The position numbers and the translations under genes are program-made. From NCBI GenBank assembly GCA_963807425.1, contig CAWEBZ010000006.1, forward strand, positions 124,001 to 188,000: a DNA stretch of 64,000 nt, in the 5' to 3' direction. The DNA comes from VRUE01 sp963807425 (GTDB taxonomy: Bacteria; Actinomycetota; Thermoleophilia; Solirubrobacterales; 70-9). Numbering within the stretch: the first letter of the stretch is position 1; each line of letters opens with the position of its first letter. The notes beneath the pieces are model-generated. The model was not told the origin of the DNA. It made no database searches and saw only the letters and a program-made list of their open reading frames with translations. This document shows positions 1-7,768 of this stretch, in pieces.

Positions 1-1111
1 AGCCGTTCTCCTCCGGGCGGCGCCCGAACTCGCTCCACATCTCGATCAGGACGCGGTCGGCGAGGCCGCGGGCCTCGAGGTCGCGTTGGAAGGCAAGGAT
101 CCCCTCGCAGGTCTCGCGCAGGCCGCGCGAGAGGTCTTCGGCCTCGTCGGCGTGGGTGTCGTAGCCCCCCGGGGCGCGGATCGTCACCACCCGCATCGGC
201 AGGCCGGCGGAGATGAAGGCGGCGAGGCCGGCGAGCTTGTGGGAGAAGTTCGTCGTCGGGTAGGTGACCGGGCTGGTGAAGCCGCCGAGATCGGCCAGGT
301 CGGTGCGCAGCTTGTCGGTCTGGGCGGTTGCGCGGCGCACCTGCGCCAAGCCGGCGGAGTCCGAGGGCAGCGAGCCGAAGCGGGCGAAGCTTTTGTACAT
401 CTCATCGGAGATCGGCTGGCTGACGTTCGACCAGAGGTCGTAGCCGTCGACGCTGTCGATCGCCGCCACCGGCCGGTTCGCGGTGGCGATCATCGGCGAG
501 AGGGAGCCGTCCATCGAGAGCCCCTGCAGGGGGTTCTCGTCATCGCCCACCTGGTCGATGTAGCGGCCGAGCCAGCCGGTACGAAAGCCGACGTTGAGCT
601 CGCCGATCTCGTAGTAGTGCCGCGAGGTGAAGTGCGACTGGTCCGGGTGGTCGTAGCCGATCGCCGGAAAGGAGCTGACCTTGCCCTCTTCGTGCAGGGT
701 CGCCAGCCCGGTGGCGGAGGGGTGCCAGCGCAGCGCCGGGTCCTCGGCGAACTCCGTCCCCGCGTCGGGGGCGAGCGCCAGGTTCGGGCGCAGCTGCGCG
801 TAGCGCGGGTCGCCGGTCGGTGCGAGGACGCTGAGCGCGTCGATGCCGCCGTCGAAGAAGACCGAGATGAGGATCTTGTCGCTCACGGCCGCCTGGGCGA
901 TCCCCTCCTCGAAGGCGGCGAGCGGAATCTTCGAGGCGCCGTATACGGCCAGCGCCAGTCCGGCGCTCCAGGAGAGGAAGCTGCGCCGCGAGAGCCCGGT
1001 CCCGGCCGGCTCGGGCATGCCGACCTCGATCGCTGGCAGCCCCCTGCCCGCTTCGGCCGCGGCGGAGCGCAGCAACTGGGAGCGCGTGTAGTCGTCGCAG
1101 CAGTTGGACAT
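1..1111 (-). CDS. DUF1501 family secreted protein (3' end outside window)
   Basis: The open frame reads from an ATG at 1111 to the window edge (370 codons, no stop), so the C-terminus is missing. A twin-arginine motif SRRSFL at about residues 41-46, followed by a hydrophobic stretch, suggests Tat export. The body shows typical DUF1501 features: an FFDGGIDALS segment after the signal, a DHPDQSHF motif, then a GGYDTHADE block near the visible end. DUF1501 proteins belong to the alkaline-phosphatase/sulfatase-like superfamily, but their reactions are mostly undefined. A purine-rich Shine-Dalgarno (GGGAGAG) lies just upstream of the ATG. The gene starts 13 bp after the DUF1800 stop, the usual two-gene pairing of these families. 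Confidence 0.85.
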   Translation of the reverse strand, partial: MSNCCDDYTRSQLLRSAAAEAGRGLPAIEVGMPEPAGTGLSRRSFLSWSAGLALAVYGASKIPLAAFEEGIAQAAVSDKILISVFFDGGIDALSVLAPTGDPRYAQLRPNLALAPDAGTEFAEDPALRWHPSATGLATLHEEGKVSSFPAIGYDHPDQSHFTSRHYYEIGELNVGFRTGWLGRYIDQVGDDENPLQGLSMDGSLSPMIATANRPVAAIDSVDGYDLWSNVSQPISDEMYKSFARFGSLPSDSAGLAQVRRATAQTDKLRTDLADLGGFTSPVTYPTTNFSHKLAGLAAFISAGLPMRVVTIRAPGGYDTHADEAEDLSRGLRETCEGILAFQRDLEARGLADRVLIEMWSEFGRRPEENG

Positions 1112-1124
1112 GCTCAGCTCTCCC

Positions 1125-2726
1125 TCATTGCAGGATCAGGTCCGGGCTGACACCGATCAGCTGCAGCAGGGCGTTCTGGCGCAGCGCCCGGTAGGGACCC
1201 TGCTGCCATTTGGCGGTCGCCAGTTTCTCGCTGCGACGGGCGAGGTCGAGCAGCTCGGCGCGGTGCTCGTCGCGCAGCGCCGGCGAGCCCCACGAGGCCA
1301 GGGCCCGGGCGAGCGCTTCCTCGGCGGTCTCGGTGGCGCTGTACTGGTCGCTCCAGGGATCCACCGAGATGCTGTCGAGCACGTAGGCGACGATGTTCCA
1401 GCGGGCCCGCATCCGTGAGGTGTCGAGCCAGCGGGTGTCGTCCCAGCCGGAGACGTTCGGCGGCCAGAAGAGCTGCTGGCCGGCCTGCTCGCAGAGCCAG
1501 GTCCAGGCGTAGGTGTCGACGTAGCGCCCGGTCGCGCGCAGCATGCCGGCTAGCTGCACGACCGGCGGCTTCACCATCGGCGGGCCTTCGTAGAGGTCGG
1601 GGCTGATCAGGATCGTCTCGAGCACCGGCCGTATCGCCCATCCCGAGCCGCGGTAGATGTTGCTCAGGCCCTCGCTGACGCCGGGCGAGGGCGGCTGCGG
1701 GACGAAGTAGCTCCACAGCTTCTCGACGAAGAAGGAGGGGTGGAGAGGGTGTTCGACACAGAGCAGGCAGGCGTCCGTCCAGCTCCAGTTGCCGGCCCGT
1801 CCGAACACCGTCTTGGTGCCGGTGTCGTGGCGTTTGAGGTCGAAGCGGAAGTTGTGTGCGCCGAGCTCGTTCGACCAGTCATAGCGCCAGCCGGTCAGCG
1901 CTCGCGCCTGTTCGCGGATGTCGTCCTCGGTATAGGCGCCGCGGTCGGCGCCGAGCGAGAACAGCTCCATCATCTCGCGGGCGTAGTTCTCGTTCGGCGC
2001 GTATTTGGTGTTTTCGGCGCCGTTCAGCCACTGCAGCATCGCCGGGTCGACGGTGACCTCCCTGAAGAGGTCGAGGAAGGATCCGAAGCAGGCGGAGCGG
2101 AAGAGGTTCGACTGGTCGATCAGCTGTCGCTGCCTGGAGACGTTGGCGTTGGAGGTCGCGAACCAGTCGTGGAAGACGAGCGCCATCCGCTCGACCAGCG
2201 GCTGGTCACTGCGCACCATCCGGTCGAGGAACCAGAGGTGATCGTGGCCGTAGGCATCGACGGGGGCGATCGGGTCGCCGTCGTCATCGACCGGGGCCGG
2301 CCCGTACAACGTCGCCGCGCCGCTGGGCCGGGTCAGGGCCTGGACCGCGCCGACCAGACCGAGGCTGGCCAGCTGCTCGGCCTGGCCTGGAACCGCGCCG
2401 AATCCGGCCCGCTCCAGCAGCCGCTTTGCCTGCGCCGGTCCGAACGGACCCTGGTAGGCACCCGCCGGACGCGGATCGCGGTCGACTGCGACGGCCGGCG
2501 CGCAGCGGTCGGCCGGCCTCGGCCCGGGACCTCGGCGGTGGCGTTGTTTGGGCTTGTGCTTGTGGCGGACGACATAGCTCTGCACCCGCCAGCCGCAGTC
2601 CCCGTCGGGGACCCAGCGGTAGTGCTTGTCCTTCCAGGCGTGCTTGCGTTTGCGGCGGTGGCGCCGTTTAGGCCTCGAGGCGCTCGCTGTCGACTGGGGG
2701 ATTGCCATGCCGGTCTGGGGCCGCAC
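1125..2726 (-). CDS. DUF1800 family protein
   Basis: This 533-residue protein has a very basic N-terminus (clusters of R, K and H over residues 16-65). The DUF1800 domain follows: LLERAGFG near residue 105, a DWFATS segment, and the conserved NENYAREMMELFSLG region followed by DIREQARALTGW. DUF1800 genes typically pair with DUF1501 genes, as here, and are thought to act in the cell envelope; the biochemical role is unknown. The GTG at 2726 is used here. An in-frame ATG six codons later (2708) is an equally good start. No clear signal peptide is visible, and the basic head is unusual for an exported protein. Confidence 0.85.
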   Translation of the reverse strand: MRPQTGMAIPQSTASASRPKRRHRRKRKHAWKDKHYRWVPDGDCGWRVQSYVVRHKHKPKQRHRRGPGPRPADRCAPAVAVDRDPRPAGAYQGPFGPAQAKRLLERAGFGAVPGQAEQLASLGLVGAVQALTRPSGAATLYGPAPVDDDGDPIAPVDAYGHDHLWFLDRMVRSDQPLVERMALVFHDWFATSNANVSRQRQLIDQSNLFRSACFGSFLDLFREVTVDPAMLQWLNGAENTKYAPNENYAREMMELFSLGADRGAYTEDDIREQARALTGWRYDWSNELGAHNFRFDLKRHDTGTKTVFGRAGNWSWTDACLLCVEHPLHPSFFVEKLWSYFVPQPPSPGVSEGLSNIYRGSGWAIRPVLETILISPDLYEGPPMVKPPVVQLAGMLRATGRYVDTYAWTWLCEQAGQQLFWPPNVSGWDDTRWLDTSRMRARWNIVAYVLDSISVDPWSDQYSATETAEEALARALASWGSPALRDEHRAELLDLARRSEKLATAKWQQGPYRALRQNALLQLIGVSPDLILQ

Positions 2727-2818
2727 TCGGCCTCAACGGAACCCGTCGGCGATGGCCGGCGAGGGCTTGAGGGAAGCCGCCGGGGCCTGGACGCACGGCC
2801 TAGTCGGGGCTAGCTGGC

Positions 2819-3865
2819 CTACAGCACTTCGATCGGGGTGCCGTGATAGCCGACCCGGGCCAGGTGGCGGTGCTCGCCGCCGGGCCAGGTCGTCAGGTGC
2901 AGGTCGGCTCTTTCGCCGGCGTACTCCATCCGCAGCCAGGCGAGAGGAGCTGCGGCTGCGGCTCGCCGTGCGGCGGCTTCGATATGGCCGTGGAAGGCGC
3001 TGAGTTCCCCATCGCTCAGGTACTGACTGACGACCGAGTGATAGAGGACCGTTGCCTCGCCCGGACTCGTTTCGGCCAGCTTGCGCTCCACCCATGGCGC
3101 CGCCTTCTCGCGCTCGACCGCGACCGGCTGCTCGGCAGCCACCTCGAGCGCGGCCCGCATTCGCTCGATCCGCCCCGGTTGATCGGGCCAGATGTAGGCA
3201 AGCAGGGTGAGGCGGTCCTCGGGGGAGGCGGGGTCGAGCGGAGCGGCGTCGCAGCCCTGGCGGTCGCTCACCTCGATCTCGCGCGGGCTGGGGAACCTGC
3301 CGCCGTCGAGCTCGAACTCGATCGTCAGCCGGGAGTCGGCCGGGCCCCACTCGAACCCGTCGGCCAGGTAGCGATAGCGGTCCCAGTGCAGGTTGAGCCC
3401 GGCGCTGGCCCCGACCTCCAGCAGTCGCAGCGGCAGGCCGGTCTCGGCGGCGACGGTGAGGAAGCCGAGCAGCAGGGCGGAGCTACGGCCCGCCTCGTTC
3501 GTCTGGACCGGAAGACGCACCGACTCCCTCAACTCGTCCCTGTTTCGCTCCAGCACCGACCCGAACGCGGTCCAGGCTCCTGCCGGATCGACATCGCGAT
3601 CGCCGTAGATGGCGGCGAGCGCGGGCTCACGATCGGCCAGCACCAGCCGGTTGACGGCGCCCATCAGGCGCAGCGCCAGGGCGGACGGCCCCGGATCGTC
3701 CTCGTCGTGCCCGCGTAGCACCTCCCAGGTCGGCCCATGCGCCTCCAGGTCCTCAACGGCACGGCTCAGCAGCCCCGCGTACAAGGGAGACCCCAGCTGC
3801 CCGCAGGCCTGGGCCTGAAAGCGCAAATGCGCGGCGAGTATCGCCTCTGCGGATTCGGCCGACAT
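2819..3865 (-). CDS. DUF2332 family protein
   Basis: The 348-residue protein matches the DUF2332 family common in actinobacteria. It has an early FQAQACGQLGSPLY segment, then LLEVGASAGLNL at about residue 140, which resembles a methyltransferase SAM-binding loop, and a later YHSVVSQYL block. The fold therefore looks Rossmann/methyltransferase-like, but no substrate is known. The ATG at 3865 is chosen. A TTG 11 codons upstream (3898) is in frame but lies directly against a terminator-like hairpin (3899-3916), which argues against it. The gene stands alone, with the upstream tRNA gene reading in the same direction. Confidence 0.8.
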   Translation of the reverse strand: MSAESAEAILAAHLRFQAQACGQLGSPLYAGLLSRAVEDLEAHGPTWEVLRGHDEDDPGPSALALRLMGAVNRLVLADREPALAAIYGDRDVDPAGAWTAFGSVLERNRDELRESVRLPVQTNEAGRSSALLLGFLTVAAETGLPLRLLEVGASAGLNLHWDRYRYLADGFEWGPADSRLTIEFELDGGRFPSPREIEVSDRQGCDAAPLDPASPEDRLTLLAYIWPDQPGRIERMRAALEVAAEQPVAVEREKAAPWVERKLAETSPGEATVLYHSVVSQYLSDGELSAFHGHIEAAARRAAAAAPLAWLRMEYAGERADLHLTTWPGGEHRHLARVGYHGTPIEVL

Positions 3866-3898
3866 GCTAGGTACGAGGCGGGTCGTCAGAAATGACAA

Positions 3899-3916
3899 GA
3901 CCCGCCGAAGCGGGTC
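3899..3916 (-). terminator. UUCG-loop terminator behind the tRNA gene
   Basis: On the minus strand a 7-bp stem, GACCCGC/GCGGGTC, closes a TTCG tetraloop. It is followed by the T-rich tract TTGTCATTTCT. It lies about 100 nt downstream of the tRNA gene in the same orientation, so it probably ends the tRNA transcript before the DUF2332 start codon at 3865. Confidence 0.55.
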
Positions 3917-4014
3917 GAGTCTGGTGAAGCGGGAACCACCCCGCGGGCGACTGACACTCGTGCCTAGGCTACCACGGTCGCCCCAGACTCCAACCCACTC
4001 CGGCGGGTCATATG

Positions 4015-4102
4015 CGGAGGGCGCCGGAATCGAACCGGGTCCGACCGGTTTGCCGGACAGGCGAGTGTCAGTCGCCCTGGGACACCTGCCCCTTCACCCT
4101 CC
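4015..4102 (-). tRNA. Class II tRNA with 8/4 fold, anticodon GAC (allo-tRNA-like)
   Basis: Read on the minus strand, an 88-nt cloverleaf forms. The acceptor stem has 8 bp (GGAGGGTG with CGCCCTCC, one G.U). The D stem is GGGG/TCCC with a GG-containing loop. The anticodon stem is GGCGA/TCGCC with loop CTGACAC. A long variable arm pairs GTCCG with CGGAC. The T stem has only 4 bp (CCGG/CCGG) around loop TTCGATT. The discriminator is G73 and no CCA is encoded. The anticodon is GAC (4067-4069), which reads valine codons, yet the long variable arm, G73 and GGAGG acceptor start resemble tRNA-Ser. Normal tRNA-Val is class I with a 7/5 fold. The 8/4 geometry matches the published allo-tRNA type. Expression and aminoacylation are unknown. 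Confidence 0.75.
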
Positions 4103-4199
4103 TGAAGGCGACGCTAGCAGCAGATTTCGCCAAATTCACGGGGTCAGTGATCTGGCACAGCGGCGTGAGACTTTTGTCTGAGAGTCGTGTTCAAAGGGG

Positions 4200-4214
4200 T
4201 AGTTTGCTAAACTA
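4200..4214. promoter_or_regulatory. Palindrome upstream of marR, candidate operator
   Basis: TAGTTT and AAACTA form a perfect inverted repeat around GCT, 17 bp before the marR start codon. The AT-rich site stands out from its GC-rich surroundings. Autoregulating MarR proteins usually bind such dyads in their own promoter, so this is a likely MarR operator by position. No binding data exist. Confidence 0.4.
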
Positions 4215-4231
4215 ATTACCAAGGCTAATCA

Positions 4232-4684
4232 ATGACGCAAAAGGCTTCAGACACTCCGCTCACCGACTCCGCCGCGCGGCTGCGGATGGCGATCGTGCGG
4301 ACGGCGCGGCGGCTGCGGCAGGAGGCGGCCGGGGCGGGGACAGAGCTGACGCCGACCGCGGCTTCGGCGCTGGCGACGGTGGAGCGGCACGGGCCGCTGA
4401 CCCCGAGCGAGTTGGCTGAGGTCGAGCGGGTGAAGCGGCCGACCGCCACCCGGACCCTGCGCGTCCTGGTCGATGCCGGCCTGGTGGACCGGGCGCCCGA
4501 TCCCGCCGACGGCCGCAGCGCCCTGGTCAGCATCAACGCGACCGGCCGCGAGCGGCTGCGCCGCCTGCGCGGCCGCAAGAACGCCTACCTGGCACGGCGC
4601 ATGCGCGACCTGCCGGCGGAGGACGTGGAGACCTTGGAGCGTGCCGCCGAGATCCTCGAGGGGATCTTGGAGAGGAAGCAGTGA
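4232..4684 (+). CDS. MarR family transcriptional regulator
   Basis: A 150-residue protein with the compact MarR winged-helix layout. Helix 1 dimerisation residues open the protein. LTPSELAEVERVKRPTATRTL (about residues 53-73) forms the helix-turn-helix. The wing follows at LVDAGLVDRAPDPADGRSAL, with the usual D-x-R-S pattern. A C-terminal helical segment ends with a leucine-rich dimer helix. Its TGA overlaps the GTG of the next gene, an MFS exporter, so the two are translationally coupled. This arrangement is typical of a ligand-responsive repressor that controls an efflux pump. The palindrome at 4200-4214 is the probable operator. Confidence 0.9.
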   Translation: MTQKASDTPLTDSAARLRMAIVRTARRLRQEAAGAGTELTPTAASALATVERHGPLTPSELAEVERVKRPTATRTLRVLVDAGLVDRAPDPADGRSALVSINATGRERLRRLRGRKNAYLARRMRDLPAEDVETLERAAEILEGILERKQ

Positions 4685-5919
4685 CGGCCGGCCTGCGGCG
4701 CAGCTTCGACTCCCTCTCCGTTCCCAACTACCGCCGTTACTTCGCCGGACAGGTCGTCTCGCTGTCCGGCAACTGGATGCAGATGGTCGCCGAGATCTGG
4801 CTGGTCCTCGAGCTGACTGGGAGCGGGGTCGCGGTGGGGATGACGACGGCGCTGCAGTTCCTGCCGATCCTGCTCTTCGGGGCATGGGGCGGGCTGCTCG
4901 CCGACCGCTTCTCCAAGCGCCGCCTGCTGATGGTCACCCAGGTGCTGATGGTGCTGCCGGCACTCGGACTGCTCGCGGTGGTCGTGACCGGGATCGTCGC
5001 TCCCTGGATGGTCTTCCTCCTCGTCTTCGCCCGCGGCTCGGTCAACGCGGTCGACAACCCGACCAGGCAGAGCTTCGTGATCGAGATGGTGGGGGCCGAC
5101 CGGGTCGTCAACGCGGTCAGCCTCAACAGCGTCATCGTCCACTCGGCGCGGATCCTCGGCCCCGGCCTGGCCGGCGTGCTGATCGCCGTCGGCGGCGTGG
5201 CTCCCTGCTTCGCCCTCAACGCGCTCACCTTCGCGGTGATGATTCTCGCCCTCTGGCGGATGGAGCCGGCCAGGCTCAGCGCCCCGCCGCTTGCGGGCCG
5301 CGAGCCGGGCGCGGTGCGGGCCAGTCTGCGCTACGTGCGCGCTACCCCAGAGCTGGCGGTGCCGCTGGCCCTGATGGCGCTGGTCGGCACCTTCGGCCTC
5401 AACTTCCAGGTGACACTGCCGCTGCTGGCGCGCTTCAGCTTCGACGGCGGCGCCTCTGCCTACGCGGCCCTGGTCGCGGCGATGGGGGTGGGGTCGGTGA
5501 TCGGTGCGCTGGCGACCGGCGCCCACGGTCGCACCGACGGCCGCCTGATCGCCGGCGCAGCCTTCGCCTTCGGGGCGCTCGCCCTGCTGGCGGCGCTGAT
5601 GCCCAGCCTCGTGCTCGAGATCCCGGTGCTCGCCCTGCTCGGCGCCTCGGCGGTGACCTTCGCCGCCGCGATCAACTCCTCGCTGCAGCTCGCGGTCGAG
5701 CCCGAGATGCGGGGCCGGGTGATGGCGCTCTACTCGGTCGTCTTCCTCGGCTCGACCCCGATCGGCGGCCCGCTCGCCGGCTGGCTCGCCGAGACCTACG
5801 ACCCGCGGGTGGCGCTGCTCCTAGCCGCGGTTGCCGGCCTCTCGGCCGCCTGGGCTGCTCGCGTCTGCTTCGCCCGCATGCGCACCCGAAGTGAGCTTGA
5901 GAGACCTGCGGTCGTCTGA
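4681..5919 (+). CDS. MFS transporter, EntS-like (MFS_3)
   Basis: This 412-residue membrane protein resembles the EntS/MFS_3 exporter group. It has a short cytoplasmic head ending in FDSLSVPNYRRYFAGQVVS, then the diagnostic GNWMQMVAEIWLV stretch in helix 1. The loop LLADRFSKRRLL (residues 76-87) fits the MFS loop 2-3 motif, and RQSFVIEMV lies near residue 120. About 11-12 hydrophobic segments can be counted. It starts at a GTG that overlaps the marR stop by 4 bp. The exported compound cannot be told from sequence; siderophores, drugs or metabolites are all possible. Confidence 0.88.
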   Translation: MTAGLRRSFDSLSVPNYRRYFAGQVVSLSGNWMQMVAEIWLVLELTGSGVAVGMTTALQFLPILLFGAWGGLLADRFSKRRLLMVTQVLMVLPALGLLAVVVTGIVAPWMVFLLVFARGSVNAVDNPTRQSFVIEMVGADRVVNAVSLNSVIVHSARILGPGLAGVLIAVGGVAPCFALNALTFAVMILALWRMEPARLSAPPLAGREPGAVRASLRYVRATPELAVPLALMALVGTFGLNFQVTLPLLARFSFDGGASAYAALVAAMGVGSVIGALATGAHGRTDGRLIAGAAFAFGALALLAALMPSLVLEIPVLALLGASAVTFAAAINSSLQLAVEPEMRGRVMALYSVVFLGSTPIGGPLAGWLAETYDPRVALLLAAVAGLSAAWAARVCFARMRTRSELERPAVV

Positions 5920-5947
5920 CTTCAGGGGCCTGCCGGTACGTGTTGGA

Positions 5948-6013
5948 GCACAGGGGAGAGGGGGTTTGGCGGACACTCCCCGCTTTGTCCGACGAACCCC
6001 CTCTTCCCTGTGC
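5948..6013. terminator. Long bidirectional terminator hairpin
   Basis: Two 27-nt arms (5948-5974 and 5987-6013) are complementary except at three positions and enclose a 12-nt loop. The hairpin sits between the converging MFS gene and the ABC substrate-binding gene, where it can end transcription from both sides. The stem is unusually long for an intrinsic terminator. A short T-run is present in the loop but not after the stem. Confidence 0.7.
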
Positions 6014-6020
6014 CTAGCCG

Positions 6021-7016
6021 CTAGCCGGTGTAGCCGGCTTCTTCGAGGTATTCGGCTGCAACTTCCTTGGCCGATTGCTTTTCCAGTTCGACCCGGGCGT
6101 TGAGCTCCTGGATGACCGGGAGGGTCAGGCCTTCCTGCACCTCGACGATCGTCTTTTCGTAGTCGGGGCCCGCTTCTTCCACGATCGAGGGCTTGGTCAC
6201 GAAGATGACGTTGCCGGCCGGGAAGACTTCCTTGTCGTCTTCGAGGATCACGAACTTGTCTTTCTGCGCCGACAGCTGCGGGTCGGTGGTGAAGAGGATC
6301 GAGAGATCGGCCTGGCCCTTTTCGAGCACTGTGTAGCGGAGGCCGATGTCGACCGGCTTGAACGACTTGAATTTGAGGCCATAGAATTTTTCCAGCCCCG
6401 CCAGGCAGTCGCTCCGCTGGCGGCACTCGGGCGAGCCGTAGAGGGTCAGGTCTTCCGACTGCCCCTCGAGGTCAGAGATCGTCGTCAGGTCGAGTTCTTC
6501 CGCCGTCTTCTTCAGCGTTCCGACCGCGTTGGCGCTGGAGAAGGGCGTCGGCGGGAACGCCGTCAGGCCGTCTTTTTCGAATTCGGCCTTCGCCTTTTCA
6601 TAGGCCGGCTCTGCCTCGGCGGGAACCTCTTCGGGTTCGAGGCCGAAGAGGGACTCGAGGGCCGTGCTCGTGTATTCGGGATAGCCGGAGACCTGCCCTG
6701 CCTTCAGCGTCTTCAGCGCGATCGTTTCCGAGCCGAGGCTGAGGTCCGTCTTCACCTTGTAGCCGGCGGCCGCCAGGGCCTGGGCGTAGATCTCGCCGGT
6801 GATTTCCGATTCGGCGAAGTTCTTGGAGCCGATCGTCAGCTTCACTTTCCCGTTGGCGGGGTTGGAGACGATCGCCCCGGCAGCCCCATCACCGCTTTGG
6901 GCGGTGGTTTCAGTGCTGTCATCGTCGTCGCTGCCGCAGGCGGCTATGCCGAGGCTCAGGACGAGCGCCAGCAGCATGGCTGCCAGGGCGCTCAACCGGG
7001 TTGTCGTGGTCCTCAT
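6021..7016 (-). CDS. Osmoprotectant ABC transporter substrate-binding lipoprotein (OpuAC/ProX type)
   Basis: 331 residues. The signal peptide ends in a lipobox (IAAC, Cys27) followed by an acidic/serine linker, so this is a lipid-anchored receptor. The mature part begins with KLTIGSKNFAESEITGEIYAQ, the hallmark of the ProX/OpuCC/OsmF group that binds glycine betaine, choline or carnitine. The YPEYTSTAL motif that lines the ligand pocket follows at about residue 115. It is first in the minus-strand locus by position but last in transcription order. The permeases and ATPase lie just upstream, giving a complete importer. Confidence 0.9.
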   Translation of the reverse strand: MRTTTTRLSALAAMLLALVLSLGIAACGSDDDDSTETTAQSGDGAAGAIVSNPANGKVKLTIGSKNFAESEITGEIYAQALAAAGYKVKTDLSLGSETIALKTLKAGQVSGYPEYTSTALESLFGLEPEEVPAEAEPAYEKAKAEFEKDGLTAFPPTPFSSANAVGTLKKTAEELDLTTISDLEGQSEDLTLYGSPECRQRSDCLAGLEKFYGLKFKSFKPVDIGLRYTVLEKGQADLSILFTTDPQLSAQKDKFVILEDDKEVFPAGNVIFVTKPSIVEEAGPDYEKTIVEVQEGLTLPVIQELNARVELEKQSAKEVAAEYLEEAGYTG

Positions 7017-7048
7017 CGAGTGATTCCTCTCTTTATTGGATGGACATC

Positions 7049-7768
7049 TCAGGTGGGGACAGGTCTCAGCCCCTCCGAAGTCAGGCGGCGCTGCAACAGG
7101 GCGAGCAGCAGCTCGAGCGAGAGCGCCATCAAAGCGACGACGATCGACCCTGCGACGACGCCGTTCTCGCCGTAGACGTTTTCGTTGATGATGTAGTCGC
7201 CCAGGGTCAGCACCCCGGCCAGCGGCGCGATCGTCGCGGTCGCGACGATCGCGATCGTCGCCAGGCGGACGCCGGCCATGATCGTCGGGATCGCGAGCGG
7301 CAGCTCGACCTTGAGCAGGACCTCCAGCTCGGTCATCCCGATCCCGCGTGCCGCCTCGACGGAGGCGCGGTCGACCTGGCGGATGCCGACGAAGGTGTTG
7401 GTCAGGATCGGCGGGATGCCGAGCACGGCGAGGGCGATGGTCAAGTTGAGGGTGCCGACGCCGATCGCCGCCGCCATGAAGGCGATCAGCGCCAGCTCGG
7501 GGATCGCCCGGCCGGCGTTGCCGAGGCCGACCGCGAGCAGCTCGCCGACCCCCCTGTGTCCGAGGTAGAGCCCGGCTGGCAGCGCCACGATCAGCGAGAG
7601 GGCCAGAGCGAAGACGGTCAGCTCGAGCTGTGTGAGCGCCAGTTCCAGCGTCTGATCGAAACCCCCGACCAGCTTGCCGCCGGTCACGTTCGAGGGCTGG
7701 GCCTCGAAGATGAATTCGAGCGCGCCCTCGATCGAGCCGTGCGGCAGGATGGGGAGGAGGGCAGCCAT
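7049..7768 (-). CDS. Osmoprotectant ABC transporter permease (second copy)
   Basis: A 239-residue integral membrane protein with about 5-6 hydrophobic helices. It has the conserved EAA loop, EAARGIGMTELEVLLKVELP, that docks on the ATPase. The start is the ATG at 7766-7768, whose last base is shared with the preceding permease stop (TGATG arrangement). The first residues, MAALLPILPHGSIEGALEFI, precede an extracytoplasmic stretch before helix 1. It probably forms a heterodimeric channel with the neighbouring permease, as in OpuCB/OpuCD systems. Confidence 0.88.
   Translation of the reverse strand: MAALLPILPHGSIEGALEFIFEAQPSNVTGGKLVGGFDQTLELALTQLELTVFALALSLIVALPAGLYLGHRGVGELLAVGLGNAGRAIPELALIAFMAAAIGVGTLNLTIALAVLGIPPILTNTFVGIRQVDRASVEAARGIGMTELEVLLKVELPLAIPTIMAGVRLATIAIVATATIAPLAGVLTLGDYIINENVYGENGVVAGSIVVALMALSLELLLALLQRRLTSEGLRPVPT

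Noticed and set aside
1740..2813. A 357-residue open frame opposite DUF1800
   Set aside because: The DUF1800 reading on the minus strand has conserved motifs; this frame has none.
4012..4215. Small open frame with a RAPESNRVRPVCRTG-type sequence
   Set aside because: Peptides of this kind are common false genes that read through the antisense of a tRNA, which is what lies here.
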